This document shows, one piece after another, positions 1 through 8,697 of a DNA stretch of 64,000 nt. Numbering within the stretch: position 1 is the first letter of the stretch; each line of letters begins with the position of its first letter. Origin of the DNA: Actinomyces sp. ICM47 (GTDB lineage Bacteria > Actinomycetota > Actinomycetes > Actinomycetales > Actinomycetaceae). The DNA lies in contig NZ_ALCA01000100.1 of NCBI RefSeq assembly GCF_000278725.1, forward strand, positions 8,261-72,260, given 5' to 3'. The notes under the pieces are model-generated. The model made no database searches. It had not been told where the DNA came from and was given only the letters and a program-made list of their open reading frames with translations. The translations under genes and the position numbers were made by a program.

Positions 1-184
1 CATCATTGAAGCCACGCCACTTCACGGAAAACTCCTGGTCCTCCGCCTTCTGAGCGGTAATGACCTTCTCAGGATCGGTTTCCTCGCCCGTGATGGTGCG
101 CTCGATGTCAACGAGGAAGCTCAGAACTTCACTCGCGTCGTATCCCATACGCAAAAAGCTGCGCGAAAAATCTTTCCTAATCAT
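1..184 (-). CDS. DivIVA-domain protein, N-terminal part (runs off window)
   Basis: The ATG at 184 overlaps the rlmN stop as ATGA, so the two are probably translationally coupled. The 61 codons present read [20 protein letters not shown] and onward, a short DivIVA-type repeat (aromatic-x-R-x-GY-(D)-xxEVxxFL), and a second repeat appears to begin at the window edge (VKWRGFND). Such repeat proteins in actinobacteria are usually small, coiled-coil, cytoplasmic proteins linked to polar growth or division, but the function of this short class is not established. The C-terminal part is outside the window, so length and coiled-coil content cannot be judged. Confidence 0.7.
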   Translation of the reverse strand, partial: MIRKDFSRSFLRMGYDASEVLSFLVDIERTITGEETDPEKVITAQKAEDQEFSVKWRGFND

Positions 185-1461
185 GCGTTCTCCTTCCCAG
201 GCCCGCGCTTACCTTCGGCGACCGCGGTCGCGAGCTGACCGCACGCTCCATCGATATCCGAGCCGCGTGTGTCACGGATCGATGTGGCAATGCCATTGTC
301 ACGCAGCCGACTCACGAAAGCGTCTTGGGCGTGCCTCGTCGATGCCGTCCAAATGGAACCGGGCGTCGGGTTCAAGGGAATCGGATTCACGTGAACCCAG
401 CCATGGCCTCGTCTATTGAGTTCATCGGCCAGGAGCTGCGCACGCCACTCCTGATCGTTCATGTCCTTAATGAGCGCGTACTCGATCGAGACGCGGCGAC
501 CGGTCGCCAGGAAGTAGGCGCGGGCCGCATCGAGGAGTTCACCCACCTTCCACCGCGAGTTGATCGGAATCAGCTCATCGCGCAGGTCATCATCGGGAGC
601 ATGCAGGGACACGGCCAGCGTCACCGGCATCCCCTCCCCCGCCAGCTTGCGGATCGCCGGAACCAAGCCAACCGTAGAGACAGTGATGTTGCGAGCGCTC
701 ATACCAAAGCCCTCAGGTGCCGGATCAATGAGGCGATGCAACGCACCGATGACCGTCTTGTAGTTGGCCAACGGCTCCCCCATCCCCATGAACACGATGT
801 TCGACAGAGTCGTCGGGCCACCCGCCAACGCGCCGTCGCGGCACGCGGCCTGCGCGTAGCGAACCTGATCGACGATCTCGGCCGTCGACAGATTACGGGT
901 CAGACCCATCTGGCCTGTCGCGCAGAACGGGCACGCCATACCGCACCCCGCCTGCGACGACACGCACAGAGTCGTACGCTGCGGATAACGCATAAGGACC
1001 GACTCGACCTGCGCGCCGTCATAGAGACGCCACAGATCCTTGATCGTGCGACCGCCATCCGCCTCCAACGAGACAACCTTCGACACGAGAGTCGGCAGAA
1101 GCGCCTCACGCACCTGCGCGCGCATACCTGCCGGAATATCACTCATGCGCTCCGGATCCGCCTCGAAGTGCGTGAAGTAATGACGCGACAACTGGTCGGC
1201 ACGGAATGCGGGCAGGCCCAGATCCTTCAGGACCTGCTTGCGTCCTGCGGCGTCGAGATCCGCCAGATGCGACGGAGCCTTGCCCCTGCGCTTCGCAGTA
1301 AACGACAAGACAGGCTTCGCATCCTTGTGCGTCGCACCCTCCGGAGGTTGATCCGTCGGACGCACCTCGCGCCGCGGACTACGGCGAATCGGGGACGCAG
1401 CCACGGCCTCGTCCCTCTCACGCCTATCGGACCCGGAACGACCCTTCGTCGATTGACTCAA
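181..1461 (-). CDS. rlmN: 23S rRNA (A2503-C2)/tRNA (A37-C2) methyltransferase RlmN
   Basis: Radical-SAM enzyme that methylates C2 of adenine 2503 in 23S rRNA and A37 in some tRNAs, in the cytoplasm. The [4Fe-4S]-binding CxxxCxxC motif (CGMACPFC) lies near residue 173 of the chosen protein, and the C-terminal catalytic cysteine is in [10 protein letters not shown] chose the TTG at 1461, which overlaps the cdsA stop as TTGA and follows GGGAG by 8 bases. A longer frame opens to 1497 but would start inside cdsA without a ribosome site. The first 60 residues are basic and poorly conserved. It lies between cdsA and the divIVA-like gene with overlaps on both sides, so it is the penultimate gene of a pyrH-frr-cdsA-rlmN unit. 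Confidence 0.93.
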   Translation of the reverse strand: MSQSTKGRSGSDRRERDEAVAASPIRRSPRREVRPTDQPPEGATHKDAKPVLSFTAKRRGKAPSHLADLDAAGRKQVLKDLGLPAFRADQLSRHYFTHFEADPERMSDIPAGMRAQVREALLPTLVSKVVSLEADGGRTIKDLWRLYDGAQVESVLMRYPQRTTLCVSSQAGCGMACPFCATGQMGLTRNLSTAEIVDQVRYAQAACRDGALAGGPTTLSNIVFMGMGEPLANYKTVIGALHRLIDPAPEGFGMSARNITVSTVGLVPAIRKLAGEGMPVTLAVSLHAPDDDLRDELIPINSRWKVGELLDAARAYFLATGRRVSIEYALIKDMNDQEWRAQLLADELNRRGHGWVHVNPIPLNPTPGSIWTASTRHAQDAFVSRLRDNGIATSIRDTRGSDIDGACGQLATAVAEGKRGPGKENA

Positions 1462-2369
1462 TGCTTGGACTCCCAAGAAATACCCGGCAGCGCCCACGCA
1501 AAAATGAAGTAGGCGACCGGCGCGCTCATGAGCAGCGCGTCCACTCGGTCGAGAACACCACCGTGCCCGGGCAGAATCTTCGACATGTCTTTCAGGCCCG
1601 CCTCACGCTTAATGAGCGACTCCGTGAGATCACCCATCGTGCCCACAAACGCAATCGAGATGCCGGCGATGATTCCCCACCACCAGGCGGCACCCAACCA
1701 CCACAGGCCAACCGTTCCCACGCCGACCGCAGTCAGCGCCGAACCGGCAAAACCCTCCCACGACTTCTTCGGAGAAAGCGCAGGTGCCATCGGGTGCTTA
1801 CCGAACAGAACACCGGCAGCCCAGCCGCCCGTATCATTGGCGATCACCATCAACTCGAAAACCACGAACACCCACGGGTTACGCCACGCGGCGAGCATAA
1901 GCACCACGAACGAGGCCAGGAACGGCACATACGCCGCCGTGAACGTCGTCGAGACGACATCACTCATCCTCGATTCCTGACGCCGATCCAGCAGACGCCA
2001 CGCAGCGCACACGAACACCGTGATGTAGAGAGCGAAGAGCATTCCCTCGCTGCCGAGCCACCACGCGCACGTCACCATGCCGATCGCACCCACGTACAGC
2101 GGTGTCACAGCCAGGGTGATGCCCATGCGCACAAACGCGCCAGCCAACTCCCAAATGCCCACCAGACACACGAATGCAATAACACCTACGAATGCGGGCA
2201 GCGACGTAAACAGGGGAACCGCGACAGCGGCGATCAGAACGACCGCCGTCGTGATTGCCTGCGCAAGATTACGACCCGCCTTCCCCGTGGCCCCACTCGC
2301 GGGATGATTATCGCGCGTGGGACCAGGGGAAAAGATACGAGCCAGCAGTGAAGGATCCGTTGACGCCAT
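1458..2369 (-). CDS. cdsA: Phosphatidate cytidylyltransferase
   Basis: Membrane enzyme that makes CDP-diacylglycerol from phosphatidate and CTP, the entry step to phospholipid head-group synthesis. The 303-residue protein has about eight hydrophobic segments after a 35-residue cytoplasmic tail. It carries the family signature [20 protein letters not shown] followed by GVLDRVD near the C-terminus. Its ATG overlaps the frr stop (TGATG) and its stop overlaps the rlmN start, so it is translated within the pyrH-frr-cdsA-rlmN unit. Grouping frr with cdsA is a widely conserved bacterial arrangement. Confidence 0.95.
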   Translation of the reverse strand: MASTDPSLLARIFSPGPTRDNHPASGATGKAGRNLAQAITTAVVLIAAVAVPLFTSLPAFVGVIAFVCLVGIWELAGAFVRMGITLAVTPLYVGAIGMVTCAWWLGSEGMLFALYITVFVCAAWRLLDRRQESRMSDVVSTTFTAAYVPFLASFVVLMLAAWRNPWVFVVFELMVIANDTGGWAAGVLFGKHPMAPALSPKKSWEGFAGSALTAVGVGTVGLWWLGAAWWWGIIAGISIAFVGTMGDLTESLIKREAGLKDMSKILPGHGGVLDRVDALLMSAPVAYFIFAWALPGISWESKH

Positions 2370-2926
2370 CAGATCGTCAGCAGTTCGCTTTCCTTCGTCG
2401 CGAGCATCTTGTCGATCTGCTCAGTGTGGGCCTTAGTCGTCGAGTCAAGGTGCTTCTCTGCGCGCTCGACGTCGTCCTCGGAAGCCTCGCCGTCCTTCTT
2501 GAGGCGATCAAGCTGATCCTTGGCCTTACGACGCACACCGCGCACGGACACGCGGCCGTCCTCGGCCTTGCTCTTAGCCTGCTTCACGTACTCCTTACGG
2601 CGCTCCTCGGTCAGAGCGGGCAGAACGACGCGCACAACGTTGCCGTCGTCGGTCGGGTTCACACCCAGGTCGGACTCGCGCAGCGTGCGGATGATCTCCT
2701 GGGTCGCCGTACGGTCGAAGGGCGAGATGAGGACCGTGCGAGCCTCGGGAATCTGGAAGCTCGCAAGCTGCTGCATCGGCGTGGGTGCGCCGTAGTAGTC
2801 CACCAGCAGCTGCTCGAACATCGAAGACGTCGCGCGTCCCGTGCGGATGTTCGTGAACTCGTGGCGGGCCGCCTCGACGGCCTTGTCCATCTTTTCCTCA
2901 GCTTCGAGGAGGATATCGTCGATCAC
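2369..2926 (-). CDS. frr: Ribosome recycling factor
   Basis: With EF-G it splits post-termination ribosomes. The length of 185 residues is standard. The start is GTG at 2926 with AAGGAG six bases upstream, giving an N-terminus MIDDILLEAEEKMDKAVEA. The diagnostic core NIRTGRATSSMFEQLLVDYYG and the C-terminal three-helix region (VKQAKSKAEDGRVSVRGVRR) are intact. It follows pyrH after 38 bases and runs into cdsA with a one-base overlap, the usual pyrH-frr-cdsA order. Confidence 0.97.
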   Translation of the reverse strand: MIDDILLEAEEKMDKAVEAARHEFTNIRTGRATSSMFEQLLVDYYGAPTPMQQLASFQIPEARTVLISPFDRTATQEIIRTLRESDLGVNPTDDGNVVRVVLPALTEERRKEYVKQAKSKAEDGRVSVRGVRRKAKDQLDRLKKDGEASEDDVERAEKHLDSTTKAHTEQIDKMLATKESELLTI

Positions 2927-2964
2927 TATGTGCTCCTTAACGTCAGTGGTCTGTGAAGGTTATA

Positions 2965-3675
2965 TCACGCCGTCACTAGGGTACCGATTTCATCGCCCAT
3001 CAGCGCGCGGGTAACAGCCCCGTCTTCGCCCATGCCGAAAATACGAGTCGTCAGACCATTCTCGCGGCACAGCGCCAGCGCCGAGCCATCGATCACCTTC
3101 AGGTCACGGCGCAGGGCCTCCGAGTAGGTCAACGTGTCAAAGCGGCGCGCATCGGGATTCTTATTCGGGTCATCGTCGTAGACGCCGTCCACGCCGTTCT
3201 TAGCGACGAGCAGCTCATCACAGTGAATCTCCAGGGCACGCTGGGCAGAGACAGTATCAGTCGAGAAGTACGGCAGACCAGCACCAGCGCCGAAGACAAC
3301 GACGCGCCCCTTCTCCAGGTGACGAATCGCGCGCAGCGGCAGGTAGGGTTCGGCAACCTGGGCCATCGTGATCGCCGTCTGGACGCGAGCGGGCACGCCG
3401 GTCTGGTCGATGAAATCCTGCAGGGCGAGGGCGTTCATGACGGTACCGAGCATCCCCATGTAGTCCGCGCGCGAACGCTCCAGACCCTCGCGGGCAAGCT
3501 GAGCACCGCGGAAGAAGTTACCGCCGCCGACAACGATTGCAACCTGGACGCCCTCACGTACGGCCGTGGCCACCTGCTCAGCGATGTTGCGAACGACCTT
3601 GGGATCCAAGCCGATCGATCCACCTCCGAATGCCTCTCCGGAAAGCTTGAGCAAAACGCGGCGCTTCGTCGACAT
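2965..3675 (-). CDS. pyrH: UMP kinase
   Basis: Phosphorylates UMP to UDP in pyrimidine nucleotide synthesis; hexameric cytosolic enzyme of the amino acid kinase fold. I chose ATG 3675 ([18 protein letters not shown], 236 aa) because AAAAGGAG lies seven bases before it; the frame stays open to 3777 but that extension overlaps the terminator region. Visible motifs are LKLSGEAF (phosphate binding), [10 protein letters not shown] and the UMP-binding region [17 protein letters not shown] strong terminator separates it from tsf upstream, so pyrH-frr-cdsA-rlmN probably has its own promoter; a TAGTAT box lies about 45 bases upstream of the start. Confidence 0.96.
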   Translation of the reverse strand: MSTKRRVLLKLSGEAFGGGSIGLDPKVVRNIAEQVATAVREGVQVAIVVGGGNFFRGAQLAREGLERSRADYMGMLGTVMNALALQDFIDQTGVPARVQTAITMAQVAEPYLPLRAIRHLEKGRVVVFGAGAGLPYFSTDTVSAQRALEIHCDELLVAKNGVDGVYDDDPNKNPDARRFDTLTYSEALRRDLKVIDGSALALCRENGLTTRIFGMGEDGAVTRALMGDEIGTLVTA

Positions 3676-3734
3676 GACGCTTCTCCTTTTTAACGGCCCT
3701 GGGTGGGCGGAACGGTTAGTAACCATACTACCTG

Positions 3735-3774
3735 GTAAAAGTGAAGCGGCCCCGCCGGTGGGCGGAGCCGCTTC
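3735..3774 (-). terminator. Rho-independent terminator of rpsB-tsf
   Basis: A 14-bp stem (GAAGCGGCTCCGCC against GGCGGGGCCGCTTC, one G-U pair) with a CACC loop, followed on the minus strand by ACTTTTA. It sits between the tsf stop and the pyrH start. Confidence 0.85.
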
Positions 3775-3805
3775 CAACTGTCAGCAAGCTGACGACGTCA
3801 CCAGA

Positions 3806-4633
3806 TCAGGCACCCACGTGCACGCGCACGAAGTTGGTGACCGTGGCACCGGCCTCCTTGAGGACCTGGCCGACGGACTTCGAGGGGTCACGGGCGAAGG
3901 CCTGGTCAACAAGGCAGTTGTCCTTGAAGAAGGCGTTCAGGCGGCCCTCAACAATCTTGGGAACGATGTTGGCGGGCTTACCTTCCTCGAGCGTGATCTT
4001 TTCGAGGGTAGCGCGCTCCTTGTCGAGCACGTCGGCGGGAACCGAATCGCGATCAAGGTAGGCGGGCATGTAAGCGGCAACGTGCATCGCGATGTCGTGG
4101 GCAACGGACTTGCCAGCGGCATCGGTAACGACGAAGACGCCAACCTGCGGGGGCAGGTCGGGGTTCGTCTGGTGCAGGTAGAGGTCAACGTTCTCGCCCT
4201 CAACGCGCACGATGCGGCCAACCTGGAGCTTCTCGCCGATGATGGCGGCGAAGGCGTCCAGGCGATCCTTGACGGTGCCCTCGCCCATGGGGGCGGCGAG
4301 CAGTGCGTCCAGGTCGGCAGCCTTGGAGGCGACGGCGGCGGCCAGGACCTCGTTGGAGAAGTCGATGAACTTCTGGTTCTTGGCGACGAAGTCGGTCTCC
4401 GAGTTGACCTCGACCAGCACGCCGACGGTGCCGTCGGTCTGAGCGGCCAGCAGGCCGGCGGAGGCCTGGCGGCCCTCGCGCTTGGACAGGGACTTCAGGC
4501 CCTTCAGGCGGATGATCTCGAGGGCCTTCTCGGCGTCGCCGTTGGCCTCGGTCAGAGCCTTCTTGACATCCATCATGCCGGCGCCGGTCTGCTCACGCAG
4601 CGCCTTCACATCTGCAGCGGTGAAATTCGCCAT
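3806..4633 (-). CDS. tsf: Elongation factor Ts
   Basis: Nucleotide exchange factor for EF-Tu. The 275-residue protein begins MANFTAADVKALREQTGAGM, with the family N-domain and the SETDFVAKN signature near residue 80. It lies 26 bases downstream of rpsB in the conserved rpsB-tsf operon and is closed by a strong terminator. An AGAGGAAT ribosome site precedes the ATG. Confidence 0.97.
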   Translation of the reverse strand: MANFTAADVKALREQTGAGMMDVKKALTEANGDAEKALEIIRLKGLKSLSKREGRQASAGLLAAQTDGTVGVLVEVNSETDFVAKNQKFIDFSNEVLAAAVASKAADLDALLAAPMGEGTVKDRLDAFAAIIGEKLQVGRIVRVEGENVDLYLHQTNPDLPPQVGVFVVTDAAGKSVAHDIAMHVAAYMPAYLDRDSVPADVLDKERATLEKITLEEGKPANIVPKIVEGRLNAFFKDNCLVDQAFARDPSKSVGQVLKEAGATVTNFVRVHVGA

Positions 4634-4659
4634 CGGATGATTCCTCTCAGTTAAAACGT

Positions 4660-5487
4660 TCAGTCCTGCTTGGTGGCCGACTCTTCGGCAACCTCGGCGG
4701 CGGCTTCGTCAGCCTTGACCTCGCCCTCGAGGAGCTCGCGCTCCCACTCAGCCAGCGGCTCAGCAGCGCTCTCTTCGCCCTTGCCCTTGCGGACGTCGGA
4801 ACGGGCGATCAGGCCCTCAGCGACGGCGTCGGCGATCACGCGGGTGAGCAGCGCGACGGCGCGGATAGCGTCGTCGTTGCCGGGGATACGGTAGTCGACC
4901 TCGTCCGGATCAGCGTTGGTGTCCAGGATGGCGACGATCGGGATGCGCAGCTTGCGAGCCTCGGAGACCGCGAGGTGCTCCTTCTTGGGGTCGACGATCC
5001 ACACGGCCGAGGGAACCTTGGTCATGTCGCGGATGCCGCCCAGGGTACGCGAGAGCTTGTCCTTCTCGCGGCGCATCATGAGCAGTTCCTTCTTGGTGTG
5101 ACCGGAGGAGGCCACGTCATCGAAGTCGATCTGCTCGAGTTCCTTCAGGCGCTGCAGACGGGTGGCAACGGTGGAGAAGTTGGTGAGCATGCCGCCGAGC
5201 CAGCGGTGGTTCACGTAGGGCATGCCGACGCGCTGGGCCTGCTCGGCCACGGCTTCCTGGGCCTGCTTCTTGGTGCCGACGAAGAGCAGGGTGCCGCCGT
5301 GGGCAACGGTCTGCTTCACGAAGTCGAAAGCGATATCGATGTCAGCAATGGTCTGCTGCAGGTCGATGATGTAGATGCCGTTGCGCTCGGTGAGGATGAA
5401 GCGCTTCATCTTCGGGTTCCAACGGCGAGTCTGGTGGCCGAAGTGGACACCGGACTCGAGGAGCTGACGCATGGTAACGACTGCCAT
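4660..5487 (-). CDS. rpsB: 30S ribosomal protein S2
   Basis: Small-subunit ribosomal protein. It begins [20 protein letters not shown], the usual S2 N-terminus, and contains [11 protein letters not shown] and the C-terminal [10 protein letters not shown]. The last 45 residues form an acidic, alanine-rich tail ([20 protein letters not shown]) common in actinobacterial S2. An AAAGGA ribosome site lies ahead of ATG 5487. It is the first gene of rpsB-tsf, divergent from the M23 gene, the same head-to-head layout as Rv2890c/Rv2891 of M. tuberculosis. Confidence 0.97.
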   Translation of the reverse strand: MAVVTMRQLLESGVHFGHQTRRWNPKMKRFILTERNGIYIIDLQQTIADIDIAFDFVKQTVAHGGTLLFVGTKKQAQEAVAEQAQRVGMPYVNHRWLGGMLTNFSTVATRLQRLKELEQIDFDDVASSGHTKKELLMMRREKDKLSRTLGGIRDMTKVPSAVWIVDPKKEHLAVSEARKLRIPIVAILDTNADPDEVDYRIPGNDDAIRAVALLTRVIADAVAEGLIARSDVRKGKGEESAAEPLAEWERELLEGEVKADEAAAEVAEESATKQD

Positions 5488-5709
5488 GGTTCGTCCTTTC
5501 CCCGCAAGTCGCGAGTGATCAGTGGGGTTTCCCCCGGGTTATCGGTTTGCTGTGCGCAGTGCGCACCCTGGTGCCATGACCGGCGACCATCCCCGTAGGG
5601 ACCGAAGCCACCGCGTCTCGCCGCCCTTTGGTTGCCCGTGGACGTGCGATAAATGGCACGCGAAGTCACCTGCACGAAACAAGTGCCCGGCCATCTTACC
5701 TCACCGCCG

Positions 5710-5737
5710 CACACTCTCCTGTGACAGGAGGGGTGTG
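5710..5737. repeat. Near-perfect palindrome beside the rpsB promoter
   Basis: CACACTCTCCTGT and ACAGGAGGGGTGTG face each other around a single G. The site overlaps the expected -35 position of the TAAGAT box for rpsB, so a protein-binding operator is more likely than an RNA hairpin. No regulator is identifiable from sequence. Confidence 0.5.
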
Positions 5738-5761
5738 AGTGTGCTGACTTTCATACGGATA

Positions 5762-5770
5762 GACGAGGCC
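5762..5770 (+). repeat. GACGAGGCC dispersed motif, intergenic copy
   Basis: One exact copy of the over-represented 9-mer, in the non-coding region between rpsB and the M23-like gene. Confidence 0.55.
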
Positions 5771-5787
5771 TGGGTCAGCTTGGTCGA

Positions 5788-5858
5788 TCGCGCACAGTCG
5801 GCGGTGGGTGCGGGTCGTTATCCACAGGGGTCCGAACGTGTCGCGGCCTGTCCACAGG
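5788..5858 (+). promoter_or_regulatory. 30-bp-phased TATCCACAGG cluster A, upstream of the M23-like gene
   Basis: A perfect TTATCCACAGG (core at 5821) and CTGTCCACAGG (core at 5851) are exactly 30 bp apart. A degenerate CGCACAG stands 30 bp before them (5791). All are on the strand of the downstream gene at 5908. TTATCCACA matches the DnaA box, but the same phased array upstream of two other units suggests a dedicated regulator or DnaA-mediated control. Confidence 0.6.
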
Positions 5859-5907
5859 CTCGCCGTTCTGAGTGGTCCTGTCGGTTCGGTGAGCGCAGGG
5901 TGGAGAG

Positions 5908-6426
5908 ATGAACTCGTTACGCTGTTGCCGCCGTCTGCTGCGCGCCGTTCTCCTCGTCTCTCTGTCGTACTGTCTTCTACTTGTCATGTGCGCACCCGCT
6001 GGGTCTGCGCAGCATCGTGAGCGTTGGCAGTGGCCAACGCTTTCCCCCGTTCCCGTCGCCTCTTCGTTCGCACCGCCCGTCCACGATTGGCTGCCTGGAA
6101 GGCGCGGTGTCACCCTGACGTATCCGGGCGGATCACCCGTGTACGCGTGCGCCTCCGGAACGGTGACGTTCGCGGGCCAGGTCGGCGGGCGCGGGGTTAT
6201 CTCGATCCAGCACGAGACGCGCGGGCACACCATCTGGTCGACCTATCTACCGGTGACGCCGAGCGTGAGCGTCGGAGATACAGTCACGATGGGCGCGCAG
6301 ATCGGCGCTGTCGAGGAAGGATCGCAGACCCTGCACTGGGGAGCGAAGACAGGACCGAAAACGTACGTTGATCCGATCCGGTTGACGGTCGACAGGCCGC
6401 GGCTCCTGCCCTGGGATGGGAGCTGA
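5908..6426 (+). CDS. Secreted M23/LytM-domain protein with degenerate zinc site
   Basis: A secreted 172-residue protein. An N-terminal signal peptide (hydrophobic residues 10-28, likely cut after APAGSA) is followed by one LytM/M23 beta-barrel domain (residues 60-165). Active M23 enzymes have HxGxD and HxH-type zinc ligands. Here the first motif reads GRRGVTL, so His and Asp are replaced by Arg and Thr, and only LHWGAK keeps a histidine. It is therefore probably a non-catalytic cell-wall binding or regulatory protein. It lies head-to-head with rpsB, as Rv2891 does in M. tuberculosis, and its upstream region carries three phased TATCCACAGG-like motifs. A GGAGAG ribosome site precedes ATG 5908. 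Peptidoglycan binding is inference. Confidence 0.8.
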   Translation: MNSLRCCRRLLRAVLLVSLSYCLLLVMCAPAGSAQHRERWQWPTLSPVPVASSFAPPVHDWLPGRRGVTLTYPGGSPVYACASGTVTFAGQVGGRGVISIQHETRGHTIWSTYLPVTPSVSVGDTVTMGAQIGAVEEGSQTLHWGAKTGPKTYVDPIRLTVDRPRLLPWDGS

Positions 6427-6433
6427 CAAGAAC

Positions 6434-6458
6434 CCGTCGCGTCCCATGGGCGCGACGG
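6434..6458. terminator. Hairpin between the convergent M23-like gene and xerC
   Basis: CCGTCGCG pairs with CGCGACGG, with two more G-C pairs inside. There is no T-run, so it may act with Rho or simply as an mRNA end. It follows the M23-like stop by a few bases. Confidence 0.55.
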
Positions 6459-6611
6459 TGACTCGAGCGGGGCAGCGCGGGGCTTGTAGGGCCTGGCCGT
6501 GCATCTGACGACGTGCCAAGCGCCGCTCTCTGCGCGGTTGTGAGCGGGCGGGCAGGCCCCGCGCCGCCCACAACGCGGGGGTTGGAAGCGCCAGGCTCGT
6601 GGGTGCGTGTG

Positions 6612-7523
6612 TCAGGCACGGGGGTGGGCACGCTGGTAGATGGCGCTGAGCCTGGCTGTATCGACGTGGGTGTAGCGCTGGGTCGTCACCAGGGAGGCGT
6701 GGCCCAGCATTTCCTGGACGGCGCGCAGGTCGGCTCCGCCCTGGAGGAGGTGGGTGGCCGTCGAGTGGCGCAGTCCGTGGGGCGCAATGTCATGTACTCC
6801 GGCCTTCGCGGCCATTCGATGGACCATGGAGCGAACAACACGCGGATCAATGCGCCCGCCTCGGTCTCCGAGGAAGAGCGCGCTGCCGCTGGTCTCCCCA
6901 GCCAACTGAGGTCGGCCTCGTACGAGCCAGTGATCGAGGGCGTCCTCGGCAGGCGGACCGTAGGGAACGACGCGCTCCTTGTTGCCTTTACCAAGGACGC
7001 GGACGGTCAGTGCCTCTCGATTGAGTGAGGACACGTCGAGCGCGCACACCTCTGAGACACGCAGCCCACACGCGTATGTGAGTTCGAGGATCGCCCATGC
7101 GCGCATCTGCGAGGGGCCGCCGGTCAGCGCCTCAGACTTGGCGAGGTTAATGAGGGTACGCGCGTCGGACTCGTCGAGGGGCGTGGGTAGACGTTGATCG
7201 GCACGAGGGCCGGAGAGAGCGGCTGCCGGGTCGCTCGGCAGTATTTCTTCTCGCACGGCCCATGCGGTGAAGTTACGAACGGCTGCCGTATGACGAGCGA
7301 TCGTCGAGCGCGCTCCCCCGTGTACCAGCGTGTCGGCGAGCCATGAACGGATACGGCGCTGCGTGAGGGCATGCGCGAACTCGCCGGCGGGTGCATCCCA
7401 ACCGATTCCTAGGTAGTCCAGGAGAGCACGCAGGTCACCCAGGTAGGCGTCTACGGTGTGCTCGCTCATCCGCCTGCCCACACGCAGGTATTCACCCCAC
7501 TGGTCCCCCACGCTCTCACTCAT
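6612..7523 (-). CDS. xerC: Tyrosine recombinase XerC
   Basis: Site-specific recombinase that, with XerD, resolves chromosome dimers at dif. The 303-residue protein has an N-terminal SAM-like DNA-binding domain (1-100). The catalytic residues are all visible: Arg in ACGLRVSEV, Lys in GKGNKER, His-x-x-Arg in HGLRH, His in LGHAS and Tyr in TTQRYTHV. It starts at ATG 7523 with GGATG upstream, four bases after the dprA stop, so it is the last gene of yraN-comM-dprA-xerC. The XerC rather than XerD assignment rests on this dprA-xerC neighbourhood. Confidence 0.9.
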   Translation of the reverse strand: MSESVGDQWGEYLRVGRRMSEHTVDAYLGDLRALLDYLGIGWDAPAGEFAHALTQRRIRSWLADTLVHGGARSTIARHTAAVRNFTAWAVREEILPSDPAAALSGPRADQRLPTPLDESDARTLINLAKSEALTGGPSQMRAWAILELTYACGLRVSEVCALDVSSLNREALTVRVLGKGNKERVVPYGPPAEDALDHWLVRGRPQLAGETSGSALFLGDRGGRIDPRVVRSMVHRMAAKAGVHDIAPHGLRHSTATHLLQGGADLRAVQEMLGHASLVTTQRYTHVDTARLSAIYQRAHPRA

Positions 7524-7527
7524 GCGT

Positions 7528-8697
7528 TCATCCTACGGTGTCGCTCCCCCGCCTGCGGGACCACCCGCGCGTCGAGCTAGTGACGAGGCCAGCGACTGTT
7601 AAGTCCATGAGGGCACGATTCACTTCGTCTCGTCCAAGTCCAGCGGATGCGCAGATCGCGGGTACGCCAGCGGGAGCGCTGCGTGGAAGCGCCTCCCACA
7701 CGCGGCGGGCGATAGGTGGCAGTGCATCGATGCCGTGGTCTTCCTCAACTGGCATTCCGAACAGCGTCGCCTCAGCGTCGACGTCGAGGGGACCGGCCAG
7801 CTCGGCAGCATCGCGCCCGTCTCGAATGATTGTCGCGCCGTTGCGCGCCAGCTCGAGGCATCCCACCGACATGGGGGCATCGACCGCGCCGGGCACGGCA
7901 CCGAGTTCCCGACCGCAGCTCATCGCCCACCGGGCCGTCGCCAGTGCTCCCGAGCGCGCCCCTGCCTCGACGACGATGGTTGCGGCGCTCCACGCGGCGA
8001 TCAGCCGGTTGCGGGTGAGGAAACGCCATTTCGCAGGCCGGGCGGTGGGAGACACCTCTGAAATGAGTACACCGCCCCCAGCCGTCATTGCTCGGAAGTC
8101 GGGGATGTGACACGCCGGGTAGGGGTTGAGAACGCCACCCGCCAGGATGGCGACCGTCGCCCCACCACCCGCCATCGCGCCTCTGTGCGCTTCGATGTCG
8201 ATGCCGATGGCACCGCCCGACACGACGGTATACCCCGAGCGCGCTAGGTGATAGGCCATGTTTCGGGCACACCTGCCGCCAGCTCCGGTCGATGCACGAG
8301 CTCCGATGATCGACACGCACCCATCACTGCTGGAATCACTGGGCAGAGTCCCGAGGTACCACAGGCCGAGCGGTTCATCGTCACCCAGGCAGGAGAGCTG
8401 CGAGGGCCACCGAGGATCCGACGGCGACACAAAACCCCCTCCAGCCCGCTCAACGCGGGCAAGGTCCTGATCGACATCAACCTCGTGCACGCGCGCTTGC
8501 CACCGATTCCACTGCGTGAACCAGTCCGTTCTCGCATGGGCGGCAAGCAGTGAGGGCACGCCCGCCCAGGACCCTTGGAGCCATTCGCGACCCGCTCGAT
8601 CCCCGAGGACTGATCGCACAACGCGCGCTGCGGGGTCGGCGGGTTCGGAGATGGCGGACCACCAGGCACCCTCCCAGATGTCATCATCAGTTGTCAT
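7528..8697 (-). CDS. dprA: DNA-processing protein DprA/Smf
   Basis: Binds incoming single-stranded DNA and loads RecA during natural transformation. I chose ATG 8697 (MTTDDDIWEGAWW, 389 aa), which overlaps comM by 11 bases; the frame stays open 300 bases further but only over comM. The Rossmann-fold core includes IIGARAS (about 130-136) and SGGAIGIDIEAHRGA (160-174), followed by VAILAGG and a C-terminal winged-helix segment. It is embedded in yraN-comM-dprA-xerC, whose upstream region carries the phased TATCCACAGG array. DprA is widespread even in non-transformable bacteria, so presence alone does not prove competence. Confidence 0.93.
   Translation of the reverse strand: MTTDDDIWEGAWWSAISEPADPAARVVRSVLGDRAGREWLQGSWAGVPSLLAAHARTDWFTQWNRWQARVHEVDVDQDLARVERAGGGFVSPSDPRWPSQLSCLGDDEPLGLWYLGTLPSDSSSDGCVSIIGARASTGAGGRCARNMAYHLARSGYTVVSGGAIGIDIEAHRGAMAGGGATVAILAGGVLNPYPACHIPDFRAMTAGGGVLISEVSPTARPAKWRFLTRNRLIAAWSAATIVVEAGARSGALATARWAMSCGRELGAVPGAVDAPMSVGCLELARNGATIIRDGRDAAELAGPLDVDAEATLFGMPVEEDHGIDALPPIARRVWEALPRSAPAGVPAICASAGLGRDEVNRALMDLTVAGLVTSSTRGWSRRRGSDTVG

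Larger units (their letters stand above)
5488..5907. other. 420-bp divergent intergenic region between rpsB and the M23-like gene
   Basis: No gene seen. It holds a roughly 200-base rpsB leader, a TAAGAT -10-like box for rpsB at 5693-5698 (minus strand), a 28-bp palindrome just upstream of it (5710-5737), one GACGAGGCC copy at 5762-5770, and the 30-bp-phased TATCCACAGG cluster (5788-5858) facing the M23-like gene. Confidence 0.6.

Noticed and set aside
3676..3777. N-terminal extension of pyrH
   Set aside because: It runs back through the tsf terminator hairpin, while ATG 3675 has a strong ribosome site and starts at the conserved UMP kinase N-terminus.
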